From Tannerellaceae bacterium (GTDB taxonomy: Bacteria > Bacteroidota > Bacteroidia > Bacteroidales > Tannerellaceae): DNA of 61,148 nucleotides. Where the stretch lies: contig JAJPZJ010000007.1 in assembly GCA_021204405.1 (NCBI GenBank), positions 1-61,148 on the forward strand. Reading direction: 5' to 3'. Below are positions 49,376-60,372 of the stretch, one piece after another; within the stretch, counting starts at the first letter, position 1, and every line of letters begins with the position of its first letter. The notes beneath the pieces were generated by a model. It was not told the origin of the DNA. It searched no databases and was given only the letters and a program-made list of their open reading frames with translations. Both the position numbers and the translations under genes were made by a program.

Positions 49376-49420
49376 TATCTTTGCAGGGGTAAATTATCCC
49401 ATAAAATGGATAATTTATCC
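49376..49420 (+). promoter_or_regulatory. sufS promoter -7 box with overlapping operator-like dyad
   Basis: TATCTTTG (49376-49383) fits TAnnTTTG exactly. Beginning 3 bases later is a 13-bp inverted repeat with one mismatch: GGGTAAATTATCC (49387-49399), 8-bp spacer, GGATAATTTATCC (49408-49420). The expected start of transcription falls inside the left arm, an arrangement that would let a dimeric repressor block it. The gene starts 24 bp later. Rrf2-type iron-sulfur regulators are one candidate class, but this is inference. Confidence 0.6.
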
Positions 49421-49443
49421 TTATATTAATAACGATATTACGG

Positions 49444-50661
49444 ATGATACTGGATATTAAAAAGATACAAACAGATTTCCCTATCCTTAAAAAAGAGATC
49501 TACGGGAAACCGCTTATATATTTGGATAATGCTGCCACTACGCAGAAACCCAGAAGTGTGGTAGAAAAAATAGAATATGGCTATTATAATGTAAATGCCA
49601 ATATTCACCGGGGAGTACATTTTTTGAGCCAGGCTGCAACCGAAGCACATGAAGAGGCAAGGCGGTATGTGCAACAATTCCTGAATGCCCGGTCGTCTAA
49701 TGAGATTATTTTCACCCGGGGAACTACGGAGGCTATTAACCTGATCGCCTCCAGTTTTACGGATGAATGTATGTCGGCAGGCGATGAGGTAATTCTCTCT
49801 GTCATGGAGCACCATTCCAATATTGTACCCTGGCAGATACAGGCCGCTAAGAAAGGAATTGTATTAAAGGTAATTCCTATTAATGACTGGGGCGAGCTAT
49901 GTCTGGATGAATACCGGAGTTTGTTTACTGAGCGTACCCGCCTGGTTTCAGTTACACATATGTCGAACGTACTGGGAACCATTAATCCGGTAAAAGAGAT
50001 GATAGAGGAGGCACATGCACATGATGTTCCGGTGCTGATCGATGGGGCACAATCCGTCCCTCATATGAAGGTAGATGTACAGGAGCTGGATGCCGAGTTT
50101 TATGTTTTTTCCGGACATAAGATCTATGGTCCTACAGGGATCGGGGTATTGTATGGAAAAGAAGAATGGCTGGACAGGTTACCTCCTTATCAGGGTGGGG
50201 GCGAGATGATCGCTACCGTCTCTTTTGAAAAAACAACTTTCAATGAGTTACCTTTTAAGTTTGAAGCAGGGACTCCCGACTATATTGGCAGTACGGCATT
50301 GGCCGAGGCTTTGCGGTATGTGGACGGGATCGGTATAGACAATATAGCCGCTTACGAACACCGCTTACTTGCTTATGCCACAGAAAGGTTAAATGAAATT
50401 GACAATATGCGTATTTTTGGTCAGGCGGCCGATAAAGGTGCTGTGATCTCTTTCCTGGTAGGAGATATTCACCACTACGACCTGGGGATGTTGCTGGACC
50501 GGTTGGGAATTGCAGTCCGTACTGGCCATCATTGTGCACAGCTACTTATGCAACGGCTTGGCATAGAAGGAACGGTAAGGGCTTCTTTCTCTTTTTATAA
50601 TACGGAAGAGGAGATCGACCAGCTTGCTGCTGCTATCGAGAGGCTAAAGGGAATGTTTTAG
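49444..50661 (+). CDS. sufS: Cysteine desulfurase, SufS/CsdA group
   Basis: A 405-residue PLP enzyme that takes sulfur from cysteine for Fe-S cluster assembly. Group II features are clear: IYLDNAATTQKP, RGVHFLSQAATEAHEEAR, EHHSNIVPWQ, the PLP Lys in FSGHKIYGPTGIGVLYG, and the active Cys in RTGHHCAQLLMQRLG. The normal partner SufE is encoded at 52071-52493 on the other strand. The gene ends in TAG and is followed by a broken GH16 after 19 bp. The promoter dyad upstream suggests regulation by cluster or iron state. Confidence 0.93.
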   Translation: MILDIKKIQTDFPILKKEIYGKPLIYLDNAATTQKPRSVVEKIEYGYYNVNANIHRGVHFLSQAATEAHEEARRYVQQFLNARSSNEIIFTRGTTEAINLIASSFTDECMSAGDEVILSVMEHHSNIVPWQIQAAKKGIVLKVIPINDWGELCLDEYRSLFTERTRLVSVTHMSNVLGTINPVKEMIEEAHAHDVPVLIDGAQSVPHMKVDVQELDAEFYVFSGHKIYGPTGIGVLYGKEEWLDRLPPYQGGGEMIATVSFEKTTFNELPFKFEAGTPDYIGSTALAEALRYVDGIGIDNIAAYEHRLLAYATERLNEIDNMRIFGQAADKGAVISFLVGDIHHYDLGMLLDRLGIAVRTGHHCAQLLMQRLGIEGTVRASFSFYNTEEEIDQLAAAIERLKGMF

Positions 50662-50680
50662 TACTATAATAATTAATACC

Positions 50681-51463
50681 ATGAAAAAAACTCTTGTAAA
50701 ACTGGCTTTATTAACTTTTTCCTTATTGGGTTTTGTGGGTTGTAACCCACCTACTGCTACTTCCTGGCAACTGGTATGGGAAGAAAACTTTGACAGCGAA
50801 GTAATTAACCCTGAGTTTTGGAGTAAGATCCCTCGCGGAACTGCTGATTGGAATAATTATATGTCTGATTACGAGGCATGCTATCAGGTAAAAGATGGCC
50901 AATTGATCCTGCGGGGGATGGTCAATCAATATCTGCCGGCTGATACTGCTCCTTACCTGACAGGGGGGAATCTATACAAAGGATAAAATAACATTTCAAA
51001 ATGGCCGGATAGAAATAAAGGCCAAATTGCATGGAGCAACCGGTGCGTGGCCTGCGATCTGGATGCTGCCCGAGTTGGATAACTGGCCGGATGGGGGCGA
51101 GATCGATATTATGGAGCGCCTGAATAATGAAGATATTGCTTATCAGACGGTTCATACTCATTATACCTATGTGCTGGGATTGGATAAGGAACCAAAGAAT
51201 GGGGCGACCGGCCTGATCAACAAAAATGATTATAACGTGTATGCAGTAGAGTTACACTGGGATAGTTTATCCTTTTATATTAATGATGAACATTCTTTTA
51301 CCTATCCACGTATAGAGACGACTGAAGCTGGGTAATTTCCGTTTGAAACGCCTTTCTATCTGCTGATCGATATGCAACTGGGTGGTACCTGGGTGGGGCT
51401 GTTGACCCGGCAGACCTACCGGTTGAGATGCATATCGATTGGGTGAGGTTTTACCAGAAATAA
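50681..51463 (+). pseudogene. GH16 glucanase/galactanase-type lipoprotein with three lesions
   Basis: The signal has a lipobox (LLGFVGC). The catalytic ExDxxE motif is visible in GGEIDIMERL, along with WPAIWMLP and VYAVELHWDSLSFYINDE, all typical of GH16 beta-jelly-rolls (laminarinase-like or related). Three separate lesions interrupt it: a six-G run (50963-50968) that shifts the frame, an in-frame TAA (51333-51335) where the family has Gln before FPF, and a lost base near 51393-51397 before the VDPADLPVEMHIDWVRFYQK end. Repaired, it would be about 260 residues. It sits between sufS and rnhB, 11 bp from the latter. The substrate cannot be fixed. Confidence 0.85.
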
Positions 51464-51474
51464 GAATATAAAAA

Positions 51475-52074
51475 ATGCTTTTAAGTTGTCTGGATAGTAG
51501 TAGGATAGAGGCCGGCTGTGATGAGGCCGGCCGTGGCTGCCTGGCCGGCTCCGTATTTGCTGCTGCAGTTATCCTGCCACTGGATTACTTTAATAAAGAG
51601 CTGAATGACAGTAAGCAATTGTCCGAAAAGAAACGGTATGCACTTCGCCCTGTCATAGAGCAGGATGCCCTGTCGTGGGCTGTCGGTATCGTTACCCCGG
51701 AAGAGATTGATAAAATCAACATTCTGAATGCCTCCTTCCTGGCTATGCACCGGGCGGTACAACAATTGAAAATCCGGCCACACCATCTGTTGATCGATGG
51801 CAACCGTTTTACGCCTTATCCGGGTATTCCCCATACAACCATTATAAAAGGAGATGGTAAATACCTGAATATTGCGGCTGCATCGGTACTAGCTAAAACC
51901 TACCGGGATGATTATATGAACCAGTTGGCGGAAGAGTATCCCGGGTATGGCTGGAACCAAAACAAAGGATACCCAACCAAAGCGCATCGCGAAGCGATAC
52001 GGCGGGTGGGTATCAGTCCTTATCACCGGAAAACATTTACCTTGCTTCCGGAACAGTTTACACTGGAATTTTAA
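51475..52074 (+). CDS. rnhB: Ribonuclease HII
   Basis: Removes ribonucleotides from DNA and RNA primers. 199 residues. The catalytic DE pair is in [20 protein letters not shown] provides the third acidic residue. [24 protein letters not shown] and [18 protein letters not shown] complete the family pattern. Its last 4 bases overlap the end of sufE on the opposite strand, leaving no room for a terminator between them. Confidence 0.95.
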   Translation: MLLSCLDSSRIEAGCDEAGRGCLAGSVFAAAVILPLDYFNKELNDSKQLSEKKRYALRPVIEQDALSWAVGIVTPEEIDKINILNASFLAMHRAVQQLKIRPHHLLIDGNRFTPYPGIPHTTIIKGDGKYLNIAAASVLAKTYRDDYMNQLAEEYPGYGWNQNKGYPTKAHREAIRRVGISPYHRKTFTLLPEQFTLEF

Positions 52075-52493
52075 TTTCCTTTTGCCTTAAAAGTCAGTGC
52101 ATACATACGCATCTGTTTTACCATAGCCACCAATCCGTTGGAACGGGTGGGCGACAGGTGCTCTTTCAGGCCGATCTTTTCTATAAAATAGAGGTCGGCA
52201 TCCAGTATCTCCTGTGGCGTATGGTTGGAAAGTATATTAATCAGGAGGGATACAATTCCTTTTACAATTACCGCGTCACTCTCGCCCTGAAAAACCACTT
52301 TTCCATCTACATAATCGGCCTGTAGCCATACCCGGCTCTGGCATCCCTCTATCAGGTTGCTTTCCGTTTTATATTTTTCGTCTAATGGGGGTAACGAATT
52401 TCCCAGATCGATCAGTAAGGCATATTTATCCATCCAGTCATCGAACGTGGCGAATTCTTCGATTACATTGTCTTGTAGTTCGTTGATCGTCAT
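52071..52493 (-). CDS. sufE: SufE sulfur acceptor
   Basis: A 140-residue protein that accepts persulfide sulfur from SufS. The active Cys is in [15 protein letters not shown], followed by [19 protein letters not shown], both standard for SufE. It closes the minus-strand cluster that begins with gyrB, 12 bp after the M28-like gene. The stop codons of rnhB and sufE overlap convergently. Confidence 0.93.
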   Translation of the reverse strand: MTINELQDNVIEEFATFDDWMDKYALLIDLGNSLPPLDEKYKTESNLIEGCQSRVWLQADYVDGKVVFQGESDAVIVKGIVSLLINILSNHTPQEILDADLYFIEKIGLKEHLSPTRSNGLVAMVKQMRMYALTFKAKGN

Positions 52494-52505
52494 TTTTATA
52501 TTGTT

Positions 52506-53510
52506 TTATTTTTTATTGTAAATAACCTCAAGTACGGTTTGACCCATGGCCTTTAATGTTTCCCGGTCGATATTTTCCATGGTATCATTGACCGTATGCC
52601 AGTAAGAGCCGAAACCACTTCTTGTCTCCGGATCATAGTTGATAATATCGATACAGGGAATATTGCGGCCGGCGATCACATATTGATGGTCGTCGGTAAT
52701 ATATCCGCCTTTCGCATTGATGAAATATTTACCATACCCCAGTTCCCGTGCCGTATTCCATACCAGCTCAACAATAGGAGCAGCATACCTTACAGAAGTT
52801 TGTTCTTTATAGAAGGTTGCATTTTTACTACCTATCATATCCAGTAAAATACCAAATTCCGCCCGGTAATTAGGAACATGTGGGTTTTTTGCCCAGAACT
52901 GTGAACCCAGGCACCAGGTATCAGGTTTGTACTCTTTTACAAACTCAGGAGTACCATAATCTTCCGCATCAAAAAAGATAATATCTATCCCTTTTCCGGG
53001 ATCCTGCATACTGATCTGGCGTGCGATCTCCAACAATACTCCTACACCGCTGGCGCCATCGTCGGCACCGTCAATAGGTTGGCGATGATTGGCTGCATCC
53101 CGGTCATGATCTGCATAGGGACGGCTGTCCCAATGGGCAAATAACAAAATTCGGTTATTACTTTCCGGATTAAAGGCGCCGATGATATTTCTTGCTTCCA
53201 GCCTGGTGTTGTCGTAGGCTGTTAATTGCATATCCTGTTCGTACACCTGGGCACCGAAACGCTTCAACTCCCGGGCAAGATATTGCGCACAAGCCTTATG
53301 GGCAGGGGTATTCGGAACCCTCGGCCCGAAAGCAACCTGATTTTCTGTGTAGGTATAGGCACTGTCGGCATTGAATACCGGAGTTGTACTTTTATTTTCC
53401 TGTTTTACCTCTGTTAGGCCTGGGGAAGCCGGTTGGCTGGTTCCTTTATTGCCACAGGATGAAATGATCATACACGATATTAAAACAGAAAATATATTTA
53501 CCATCTTCAT
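52506..53510 (-). CDS. M28-family zinc protein, probably type II glutaminyl-peptide cyclotransferase
   Basis: A 334-residue exported lipoprotein (signal ISCMIISSC). The zinc-site motifs of the M28 fold are present: LFAHWDSRPYADHDRD, DGADDGASGVGVLLEIAR, FFDAEDYG and SFGYWHT-like text (FGSYWHTVNDTMENIDRETLKAMGQT). They match the animal-type glutaminyl cyclases of Porphyromonas and other Bacteroidetes, as I remember them, rather than classic aminopeptidases. Such enzymes cyclise N-terminal Gln of exported proteins after signal-peptide removal. The gene lies 7 bp after the exported C26-M19 gene and 12 bp before sufE, suggesting one transcript. An aminopeptidase role is the alternative. Confidence 0.7.
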   Translation of the reverse strand: MKMVNIFSVLISCMIISSCGNKGTSQPASPGLTEVKQENKSTTPVFNADSAYTYTENQVAFGPRVPNTPAHKACAQYLARELKRFGAQVYEQDMQLTAYDNTRLEARNIIGAFNPESNNRILLFAHWDSRPYADHDRDAANHRQPIDGADDGASGVGVLLEIARQISMQDPGKGIDIIFFDAEDYGTPEFVKEYKPDTWCLGSQFWAKNPHVPNYRAEFGILLDMIGSKNATFYKEQTSVRYAAPIVELVWNTARELGYGKYFINAKGGYITDDHQYVIAGRNIPCIDIINYDPETRSGFGSYWHTVNDTMENIDRETLKAMGQTVLEVIYNKK

Positions 53511-53517
53511 ATGCTTA

Positions 53518-55347
53518 TTATTTTACTAGTGCAGCAGCCTGTATAGTGTTCAATACCCGTAACAGATTGCCGCCCCATATTTTTTCAATTTCTTCTTCCG
53601 TATAACCTCTTTCAATTAGTTTAACAGTGATCTGTATCAGATCGTTGTGTCCGTTACAACCAATTAATCCTCCACCACCATCGAAATCAGAACCAATTCC
53701 GACATGATCAATCCCGGCAACTTTAACCATATGGTCGATATGTTCAATCGCATCCATCAGTAAAGCGTTTTTATAATCTTCATTAATATACCTACTTAAC
53801 AGGCACACCTGGGCTACTCCTCCGTTTCGGGCTAATGCCCTTAGCTGCTTGTCTGTCAGGTTCCTGTCGTGCTCACATAACGCGCGGGCGGAAGAGTGAG
53901 AGCAGATAACCGGAACTGTAGATAATTCCATTACATCCTAGAATGTTTTCTCCGATGCATGTGATAGGTCTACCATAATCCCTAACCGGTTCATCTCTTT
54001 CACCACTTTCCGGCCGAAAGGACTTAATCCGTTCCATTCATTTTTGGTACGGGTGGAGGTATCGCATATATCATTATCATAGGAATGGCATAACGTGATA
54101 TAGGTCACCCCCATCTCTTTATATTTAGCGATGTTGGTGATATCTTTTCCTAAACCATATCCATTCTCTATTCCTACAAAGATAGCTTTTTTTCCTTGTT
54201 GTTTCAGGTGTCGCAGCTCTTCCGCTGTGGTAGCGATCCCGCAAAGTCCGGGATGTGCGGCTGCCTGTTGGTAAATTCCTTCGATCAGGGAGGTGACTTT
54301 TTCCACAGCCTGCTGTAAGGAGGCCTCATCCCGCTCTTTTTGTCCGATAAAAGCAGCCAGATAAACGGCGTCTATTTTACCTTCTTCCATTTTCGGAAGA
54401 TTTACCTGATTTTTCCTGCGTGCACCAAAACTGAATCCCGGGCGGTTAAACCACAGAGGCGTATCCGTATGGGAATCTAATGAAACGATCCGGTTATGCA
54501 TCTCTTTGGCCTGGCGGAATATAGCTGCCTTATTAATCAGGAAACGGAATAGTTGTTGTATCGTTGTATCACCGGCCATCCCTTTCGGATGCCATTGTAC
54601 CCCCAGAATAGGACGGTTAGGCCATGCTTCAATGGCTTCTATTACACTGTCTGAGGCAAAGGCCACAGCGCGGAAACTGGGAGCGATCTCTTTCACTGCC
54701 TGATGGTGGAAAGAATTTACACGGGTCGAAGTAGTTTGAAGAATATCAGCTAATTGTGAATCGTGTAGTATGGCAACTGCATGTGAACCATGTTCTCTGG
54801 GAGCTTGCTGCACATGCTGGATATAACCGGGCGACCGCTGGGCTGGAATATTCTGGTAAAGCGTGCCTCCGAAAGCAACGTTGATTAACTGTTCACCCCG
54901 GCAAATACCCAGGATCGGAATATTCCGGTCGGCAGCCAGTTTGATCAGCTTTAGTTCAAGCGTGTCTCTTGCCGGATCTATACTTTGTAATTGTTGCAAA
55001 GGCTCTTCCCCATACCAGTGAGGGTCTACATCAGTTCCTCCGGTTAAAACTAATCCGTCCAGTTGGCTAACGATCTGTCGTAATATTCCCCCGTCTGTAA
55101 TGACAGGTATTATAACCGGTGCACCACCTGCTTTACGTACCGCTTCCAGATAAGTTGGCGATACCCGTGAGCCACCATCCGTATGACTGGAAGACAACCC
55201 GATCAGCGGAGCCTGCTTTTTATCCATATTTATCTCGCAGGAGTCCAGGAATGTATAAAAAGTTGTGAGATGGCTGTTCGCCGGCTGCTGGGCTTTTCCT
55301 GTCAGCTGAAGGATCAGGAAAAGGGTAAGAAATGCTATGTTTTTCAT
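53518..55347 (-). pseudogene. Exported C26 glutamine-amidotransferase-like - M19 dipeptidase fusion, with amber codon
   Basis: The start at 55347 (MKNIAFLTLFLILQLTGKAQ) gives a signal peptide. Residues about 35-265 are a peptidase C26 domain (gamma-glutamyl-GABA hydrolase-like): nucleophile Cys in LGICRGEQLINVAFGG and HHQAVKEIAP; the His-Glu pair of WHPE is WHPK here, so the third triad residue is lost. An M19 renal-dipeptidase domain follows with zinc HxD in DSHTDTPLW, GIENGYGLGKD and VGIGSDFDGGG. An in-frame TAG (53938-53940) sits where the neighbouring paralogue has Tyr (TFYDV), cutting the M19 domain. Without it the protein has 609 residues. It is 10 bp after the paralogue and looks like the decaying member of the pair. 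Confidence 0.85.
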
Positions 55348-55357
55348 AATGTAGTAG

Positions 55358-57130
55358 TTAGTATTCACTTGCCTGTACGGATCTCATCACCCGCAGGAGG
55401 TTACCTCCCCATATCTTTTCTATATCGTCTTTGGCATATCCTTCTTCTAATAAACGCATGGTAATATTAATAAGTTCATTGGTCGCACTACAGCCAATCA
55501 GTTCGCCGTCACCATCAAAATCGGAACCGATTCCCACATGCGAAGTACCCACCAGGCTGACGATATGATTGATATGCCGGATCGCATCGGAGAGAGAAGC
55601 TTTTTCTTCTTCCGGATTGATAAACCCTTTGTATAAACATACCTGTACCACACCATCTTTGGCCGCCAGTGCTTTGATCTGTTCATCTGTTAAGTTTCGT
55701 GGATGATCGCATAAAGCACGTGCGGAGGAATGGGAGGCGATGACCGGCTTCCGGCTGTATTGCAGTACATCATAAAAGGTATCTTCGGAAGCATGTGAAA
55801 GGTCGATCATGATTCCCTGCCGGTTCATTTCGGCAATCACCTCTTTACCGAACGGACTTAATCCGCCCCATTCCCGGTTACCCCGTGCCGAGTCGCATAA
55901 GTCATTATCTCCGTTATGGCATAACGTGATATAGCTAACTCCTGCCTCTTTAAATTTACTGATGTTGTTAATATCTTTTCCTATGGCATATCCATTTTCG
56001 ATACCCAAGAGAACTGCTTTCCTGCCTTGCTCTTTTAAGCGAAGCACCTCGGTGGGTGTATAGGCTATCCCCATCCGGTCAGGATATAGTGTTTCCTGAC
56101 GCTTTACCTCCTGTAACCTTTCAGTTGCATACGTTGTAGCTGCCACCAGTGAGTCGTCGTCTCTGGCTCCCTGAGGAATATAAGCAACCATGAATACTGC
56201 ATCTATATGTCCCTCTTCCATATAAGGAAGATTTACTTTACCTCCCTGTTTGATACCCAGGTCAAAATTTCCGGGAAAGATCATGGGAGTATCCGTATGG
56301 GAATCTATCGTAAGTATGGAAGAATGGATCGCTCTAGTCTGTTTGAATAGGTGGGCTTGCCGGATGTGGTATTTGAAAAGCTTTGACATGGTTGGATCAC
56401 CATTGGCAGCCATTGTTTCCGGATGCCACTGAATACCCCATACCGGTTTTTCCGGATGTTCAAAACCTTCGTTTATACCATCAGGCGCCAGTGCTGTTTC
56501 CCGAAAGCCGGGTGCCACCTCTTTGACTGCCTGGTGATGAATAGAGTTTACTACTATTTTACTTTCTCCTTCAAGCAACGCATGGAGTGTAGTATCCGGG
56601 GTAAGTATGACAGAATGCGAAGGGAATTCGCGGGGCTGTTGCTGGCTATGTTTGATCAATGGTTCCTCCGCCTGTGTCCGGATATCCTGGTACATGCTAC
56701 CGCCGAAAGCGATATTCATTAACTGGTGTCCGCGGCAGATGCCCATCATAGGAATTTGCCTGTTACCTGCCAGCCGGAGCAAAATAAGATCATATTCATC
56801 CCTGAACGTATCTATATCCTGTAGGCCGGGGATAGGCTCTTCATGCAAAAAAAGCGGATTGATGTCGCCACCTCCGCTTAATATAATTCCGTCTAATGTA
56901 TTAACAAGTGCAGTAAGTGCGGGAATATCGGTTATAACCGGTAGTAACACCGGTGCACCACCAGCACTTACTACTGCCTGCACATACGGATCGGCAATAC
57001 AGGACAGTCCGTCTTTCCGGTTCGCAGAAATCCCTATTAAGGGAGGCTGGTTGTTTTCCCTGCCGGGAATGAAACTATCAACCTCCCTGAATAATTTTTC
57101 CAGATCTGGTATACGGACTGGTGTATTCAT
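55358..57130 (-). CDS. C26 glutamine-amidotransferase-like - M19 dipeptidase fusion, cytoplasmic
   Basis: 590 residues without a signal peptide. The first half (about 28-260) is a C26 domain with GGGDINPLFLHEEP, nucleophile Cys in MGICRGHQLMNIAFGG, and an intact triad end WHPETMAA. The second half is an M19 membrane-dipeptidase-type domain: SHTDTPMIF, GIENGYAIGKD, CHNGDNDLCD, DLSHASEDTFYDV, ASHSSARAL and VGIGSDFDGDGEL. C26 enzymes hydrolyse gamma-glutamyl bonds; M19 enzymes split dipeptides. Joined, they could release amino acids from gamma-glutamyl peptides. It starts 8 bp after gyrB stops and is followed by an exported, broken paralogue, so all are likely on one transcript. The true substrate is unknown. 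Confidence 0.9.
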   Translation of the reverse strand: MNTPVRIPDLEKLFREVDSFIPGRENNQPPLIGISANRKDGLSCIADPYVQAVVSAGGAPVLLPVITDIPALTALVNTLDGIILSGGGDINPLFLHEEPIPGLQDIDTFRDEYDLILLRLAGNRQIPMMGICRGHQLMNIAFGGSMYQDIRTQAEEPLIKHSQQQPREFPSHSVILTPDTTLHALLEGESKIVVNSIHHQAVKEVAPGFRETALAPDGINEGFEHPEKPVWGIQWHPETMAANGDPTMSKLFKYHIRQAHLFKQTRAIHSSILTIDSHTDTPMIFPGNFDLGIKQGGKVNLPYMEEGHIDAVFMVAYIPQGARDDDSLVAATTYATERLQEVKRQETLYPDRMGIAYTPTEVLRLKEQGRKAVLLGIENGYAIGKDINNISKFKEAGVSYITLCHNGDNDLCDSARGNREWGGLSPFGKEVIAEMNRQGIMIDLSHASEDTFYDVLQYSRKPVIASHSSARALCDHPRNLTDEQIKALAAKDGVVQVCLYKGFINPEEEKASLSDAIRHINHIVSLVGTSHVGIGSDFDGDGELIGCSATNELINITMRLLEEGYAKDDIEKIWGGNLLRVMRSVQASEY

Positions 57131-57138
57131 ATGTTGTG

Positions 57139-59097
<1,959 letters not shown>

Positions 59098-59227
59098 CTA
59101 AATATCGTTTTATTCAATAAATTTCATAACTATAAAAAAGCTAATAAATATAGTGAAAATAATTGAGTTAGGACGAAATATGTATGTGAAAATAGTGAAA
59201 GGAGAGGGAGGAAAAAGTGGGTAAAAA

Positions 59228-59263
59228 CTAAAAAAAGACTAAACAATTCCTTGTTCAGTCTTT
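59228..59263 (-). terminator. Intrinsic terminator after tRNA-Glu (copy 1)
   Basis: The minus-strand stem AAAGACTGAACAA pairs with TTGTTTAGTCTTT (one G-U) over a GGAA loop and is followed by a T run. It ends 4 bp past the tRNA and separates it from gyrB. Confidence 0.85.
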
Positions 59264-59267
59264 GAGG

Positions 59268-59339
59268 TAGCCCATAGGGGAATCGAACCCCTCTTTCAAG
59301 AATGAAAATCTTGCGTCCTAACCGATAGACGAATGGGCC
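59268..59339 (-). tRNA. tRNA-Glu (UUC), copy 1
   Basis: A 72-nt cloverleaf on the minus strand. The acceptor GGCCCAT pairs with ATGGGCT. The anticodon arm CAAGA-TTTTCAT-TCTTG gives anticodon TTC. The T arm reads AGGGG-TTCGATT-CCCCT. No CCA is encoded. It is identical to the copy upstream of rpsT. Confidence 0.95.
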
Positions 59340-59348
59340 ATTAGGCTT

Positions 59349-59371
59349 AAAAAGCCGGCTTAGACCGGCTT
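59349..59371 (-). terminator. Intrinsic terminator after rpsT
   Basis: On the minus strand AAGCCGG, a 6-nt loop, CCGGCTT and a short T run lie 30 bp past the rpsT stop and just before the downstream tRNA-Glu. Confidence 0.75.
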
Positions 59372-59400
59372 CATACTTATAAAGTATATACCTTGGTTTC

Positions 59401-59655
59401 TTAAGCTAACGCGTTAACGTGTTTCGCTAATTTGGATTTCAGATTGCCTGCTTTATTCTTGTGAATAACGTTTTTCTTGGCAAGTCTATCCAACATAGAG
59501 CATACTTTTGGATATAAAGCCTGTGCTGCTTCTTTATCCTCAGTTGAACGCAGAACTTTCATTGCATTTCTTGCAGTTTTAGCATAATATCTATTGTGCA
59601 AGCGTCTTGCTTTGGTTTGTCTGATCCTTTTAATTGATGACTTGTGATTTGCCAT
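59401..59655 (-). CDS. rpsT: Ribosomal protein S20
   Basis: 84 residues, a basic three-helix protein of the small subunit. [21 protein letters not shown] and the [23 protein letters not shown] end are typical. It lies between two identical tRNA-Glu genes on the same strand and has its own terminator. In related Bacteroidales rpsT commonly neighbours recO and gyrB, as here. Confidence 0.96.
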   Translation of the reverse strand: MANHKSSIKRIRQTKARRLHNRYYAKTARNAMKVLRSTEDKEAAQALYPKVCSMLDRLAKKNVIHKNKAGNLKSKLAKHVNALA

Positions 59656-59692
59656 TTTTAGCTGTCCTCTTAATTTTTTAATTTATTTATCG

Positions 59693-59764
59693 TAGCCCAT
59701 AGGGGAATCGAACCCCTCTTTCAAGAATGAAAATCTTGCGTCCTAACCGATAGACGAATGGGCC
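59693..59764 (-). tRNA. tRNA-Glu (UUC), copy 2
   Basis: The same 72-nt sequence as at 59268-59339, including all arms and the TTC anticodon. It lies 37 bp upstream of rpsT with no terminator visible between, so tRNA and rpsT may be co-transcribed and separated by processing. Confidence 0.95.
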
Positions 59765-59892
59765 GTCACTCAAAATCCTCATTCCCAGTAAACTGAAATA
59801 CAGATTTCTCGTTTGCGAGTGCAAAGATAGATTATCTGCAACAATTACCAAAACATTTTGTTGGAAATTAATACTTGTTGTGGTTTTAACTT

Positions 59893-60288
59893 CTATTTAG
59901 AACTTATATCCTGTAGATGGAGCTCCAGGGCTTTTACGGAAATATTTATTTCCCAGATACATACACATAAGGAGGCTGCCAGCAGTATCAAAGCAATGCC
60001 GAAAAACCATATGGCCGGGATGTACCATAATATATATACGAAGAACATCGATATTACGCAAAATAAAAGGCTGCTTATTCCCAATATCTGCATGGCCCGG
60101 GTAAGGTAAAGTCTTTTCCGCAGGTTATCTATTTGTGCCAGGTTGCGGGGATCGGGCTCTTTCATATGTTTTTCTTTTAGCGTACGCACTACACTGGCAT
60201 ACGACAGAAACCGGTTGGTATAGGCAAGCATGATCAGAGAGATTGCCGAGAATAGCAGGGAGGGAGTTGTAAGTGATAACTCAAACAT
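59893..60288 (-). CDS. DUF2721 family membrane protein
   Basis: 131 residues with three hydrophobic stretches. The N-terminal LTTPSLLFSAISLIMLAYTNRFLSYASVVRTL is the DUF2721 signature. The middle amphipathic segment (LAQIDNLRKRLYLTRAMQILG) leads to two tightly spaced helices ending ICIWEINISVKALELHL-like text. It is an inner-membrane protein of unknown function, placed back to back with recO (84-bp divergent gap). Confidence 0.8.
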   Translation of the reverse strand: MFELSLTTPSLLFSAISLIMLAYTNRFLSYASVVRTLKEKHMKEPDPRNLAQIDNLRKRLYLTRAMQILGISSLLFCVISMFFVYILWYIPAIWFFGIALILLAASLCVCIWEINISVKALELHLQDISSK

Positions 60289-60372
60289 ATGCGAATAACT
60301 TTTTATAATAACAATTAACTATGTAGCATAGTTGTCTCTTTTTATCTTTGTAAAGATAAAGATAAATTTCAA

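Noticed and set aside
17032-53940. In-frame TAG codons in the HTCS (17032-17034) and the C26-M19 gene (53938-53940), suggesting recoded amber
   Set aside because: sufS uses TAG as its real stop, ochre codons also interrupt GH125 and GH16, and frameshifts accompany them. Ordinary decay or sequence error explains them better.
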